Assembly: GCF_000582785.1 (NCBI RefSeq)
Contig: NZ_HG931174.1
Span: forward strand, 1,070,342 to 1,134,341
Source of the DNA: Candidatus Blastococcus massiliensis AP3
Lineage (GTDB): Bacteria; Actinomycetota; Actinomycetes; Mycobacteriales; Geodermatophilaceae
DNA length: 64,000 bases
Reading direction: 5' to 3'
Part shown: positions 63,615-64,000 of the stretch, piece by piece
Numbering within the stretch: the first letter of the stretch is position 1
Layout of the letters: every line of letters begins with the position of its first letter
Notes under the pieces: model-generated
Databases searched by the model: none
Told to the model about the DNA's origin: nothing
Seen by the model: the letters and a program-made list of their open reading frames with translations, nothing else
Program-made: the position numbers and the translations under genes

Positions 63615-64000
63615 CGGCGGCGTCCGGCCAGCGCCACGGGAAGGGTCAGCGCGACGGCGACCCCCAGCCCGACCAGCGACGCCGACCAGCCGTTGGCCGG
63701 ATCGATGCCGAGATCGGCCTGCCGCGCGCCCCACCACGCCGTCCACCCGGAGCCCGGGCCGGGGAAGTAGGTGGGCAGCGTCAGCTGGTAGGCGACGAAC
63801 CCGGCTCCCCACGGCAGCAGGTGCAGCGGACGGGCCCGCGCGGTGTCGGAGGTGTCCCAGTCGCCGCGGGGGGTGAGCCAGTAGGCCACCAGCAGCACGC
63901 CCGCCAGCGGCACGAACACCGCGCCGATGAGGAAGAGGAACGGCTCGTAGGCGACCACGTCGAGGGTGAGCGCGAGCGCCGTCGCGACTCCGCCGACGGC
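63611..64000 (-). CDS. CytX-like NCS1-family (hydroxymethylpyrimidine) transporter, C-terminal part
   Basis: The frame stays open to the right edge, so the start is outside the window. The visible 130 residues contain membrane segments FLFLIGAVFVPLAGVLLVAY and LHLLPWGAGFVAYQLTLP, a short hydrophilic loop (WDTSDTARARP), and a final helix ending LPVALAGRRR. This pattern fits the C-terminus of NCS1 permeases (CytX, a putative hydroxymethylpyrimidine transporter often placed with thi genes). Its stop overlaps the thiO start. The identity rests largely on the thi context. Confidence 0.7.
   Translation of the reverse strand, partial: AVGGVATALALTLDVVAYEPFLFLIGAVFVPLAGVLLVAYWLTPRGDWDTSDTARARPLHLLPWGAGFVAYQLTLPTYFPGPGSGWTAWWGARQADLGIDPANGWSASLVGLGVAVALTLPVALAGRRR

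Noticed and set aside
63611-63958. Complete 115-residue gene starting at 63958
   Set aside because: The frame continues without a stop to the window edge and the protein fits the end of a larger transporter, so an internal start is unlikely.

Overview
The window comes from the chromosome of a very GC-rich actinobacterium. Codons end almost always in G or C, GTG starts are frequent, and neighbouring genes often overlap by 4 bases (ATGA or GTGA). The first 18 kb follow the origin-proximal gene order known from Mycobacterium (Rv0007 to Rv0020c): DUF3566 protein, tRNA-Ile, tRNA-Ala, ppiA, a PH-domain protein, crgA, a DUF881 protein, trpG/pabA, then pknB-pknA-pbpA-rodA-pstP-fhaB-fhaA on the minus strand, and a tRNA-Leu. 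The general protein style suggests the family Geodermatophilaceae (Blastococcus, Geodermatophilus, Modestobacter); this is an inference, not proven here.

Layout. 0-6 kb: end of the gyrase-linked DUF3566 gene, two tRNAs, a 133-base inverted-repeat element, an S49 peptidase, cyclophilin, rhomboid and a thiolase. 6-18 kb: cell-wall growth and division control (CrgA, PknA/PknB, PbpA, RodA, PstP, FHA proteins), transcribed as one tightly overlapping minus-strand unit. 18-25 kb: acyl-CoA dehydrogenase, GNAT acetyltransferase, a Baeyer-Villiger monooxygenase/P450 operon behind a palindromic operator-like region, aldose epimerase, MOSC and S4 proteins. 25-31 kb: an aminotransferase next to an omega-amidase-like nitrilase, then an unusual four-part fusion (NhaA antiporter, DsbA-like, cyclic-nucleotide-binding-like, glutaredoxin-like). 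31-41 kb: PRC/DUF2382, CYTH-CHAD, a membrane metallophosphoesterase, GlsB, metallo-hydrolase, enoyl-CoA hydratase, a third PknA-like kinase, CinA.

41-47 kb is a surface-protein island. Three tandem paralogous secreted proteins, each with a His-rich segment and an LAYTG sorting signal, lie directly upstream of a class E sortase and beside a Ser/Thr-rich secreted protein. 47-61 kb holds an AidB-like dehydrogenase followed by signalling genes: PAS-GGDEF-EAL, NYN, PilZ, GAF-ANTAR, a GAF/PAS/PP2C phosphatase and two paralogous HATPase (anti-sigma-like) proteins. A nucleoside hydrolase/permease pair and an unrecognised repeat protein sit among them. 61-64 kb is the thiamine thiazole operon, read on the minus strand as (CytX-like transporter)-thiO-thiS-thiG-thiE; it runs off the right edge.

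Recurring architecture: three convergent gene pairs share a single CTAG for both stop codons; two terminator hairpins share a 22-base identical segment; and the element at 474-606 has a partial copy inside the metallophosphoesterase gene. There is no rRNA, CRISPR array, prophage or insertion sequence.
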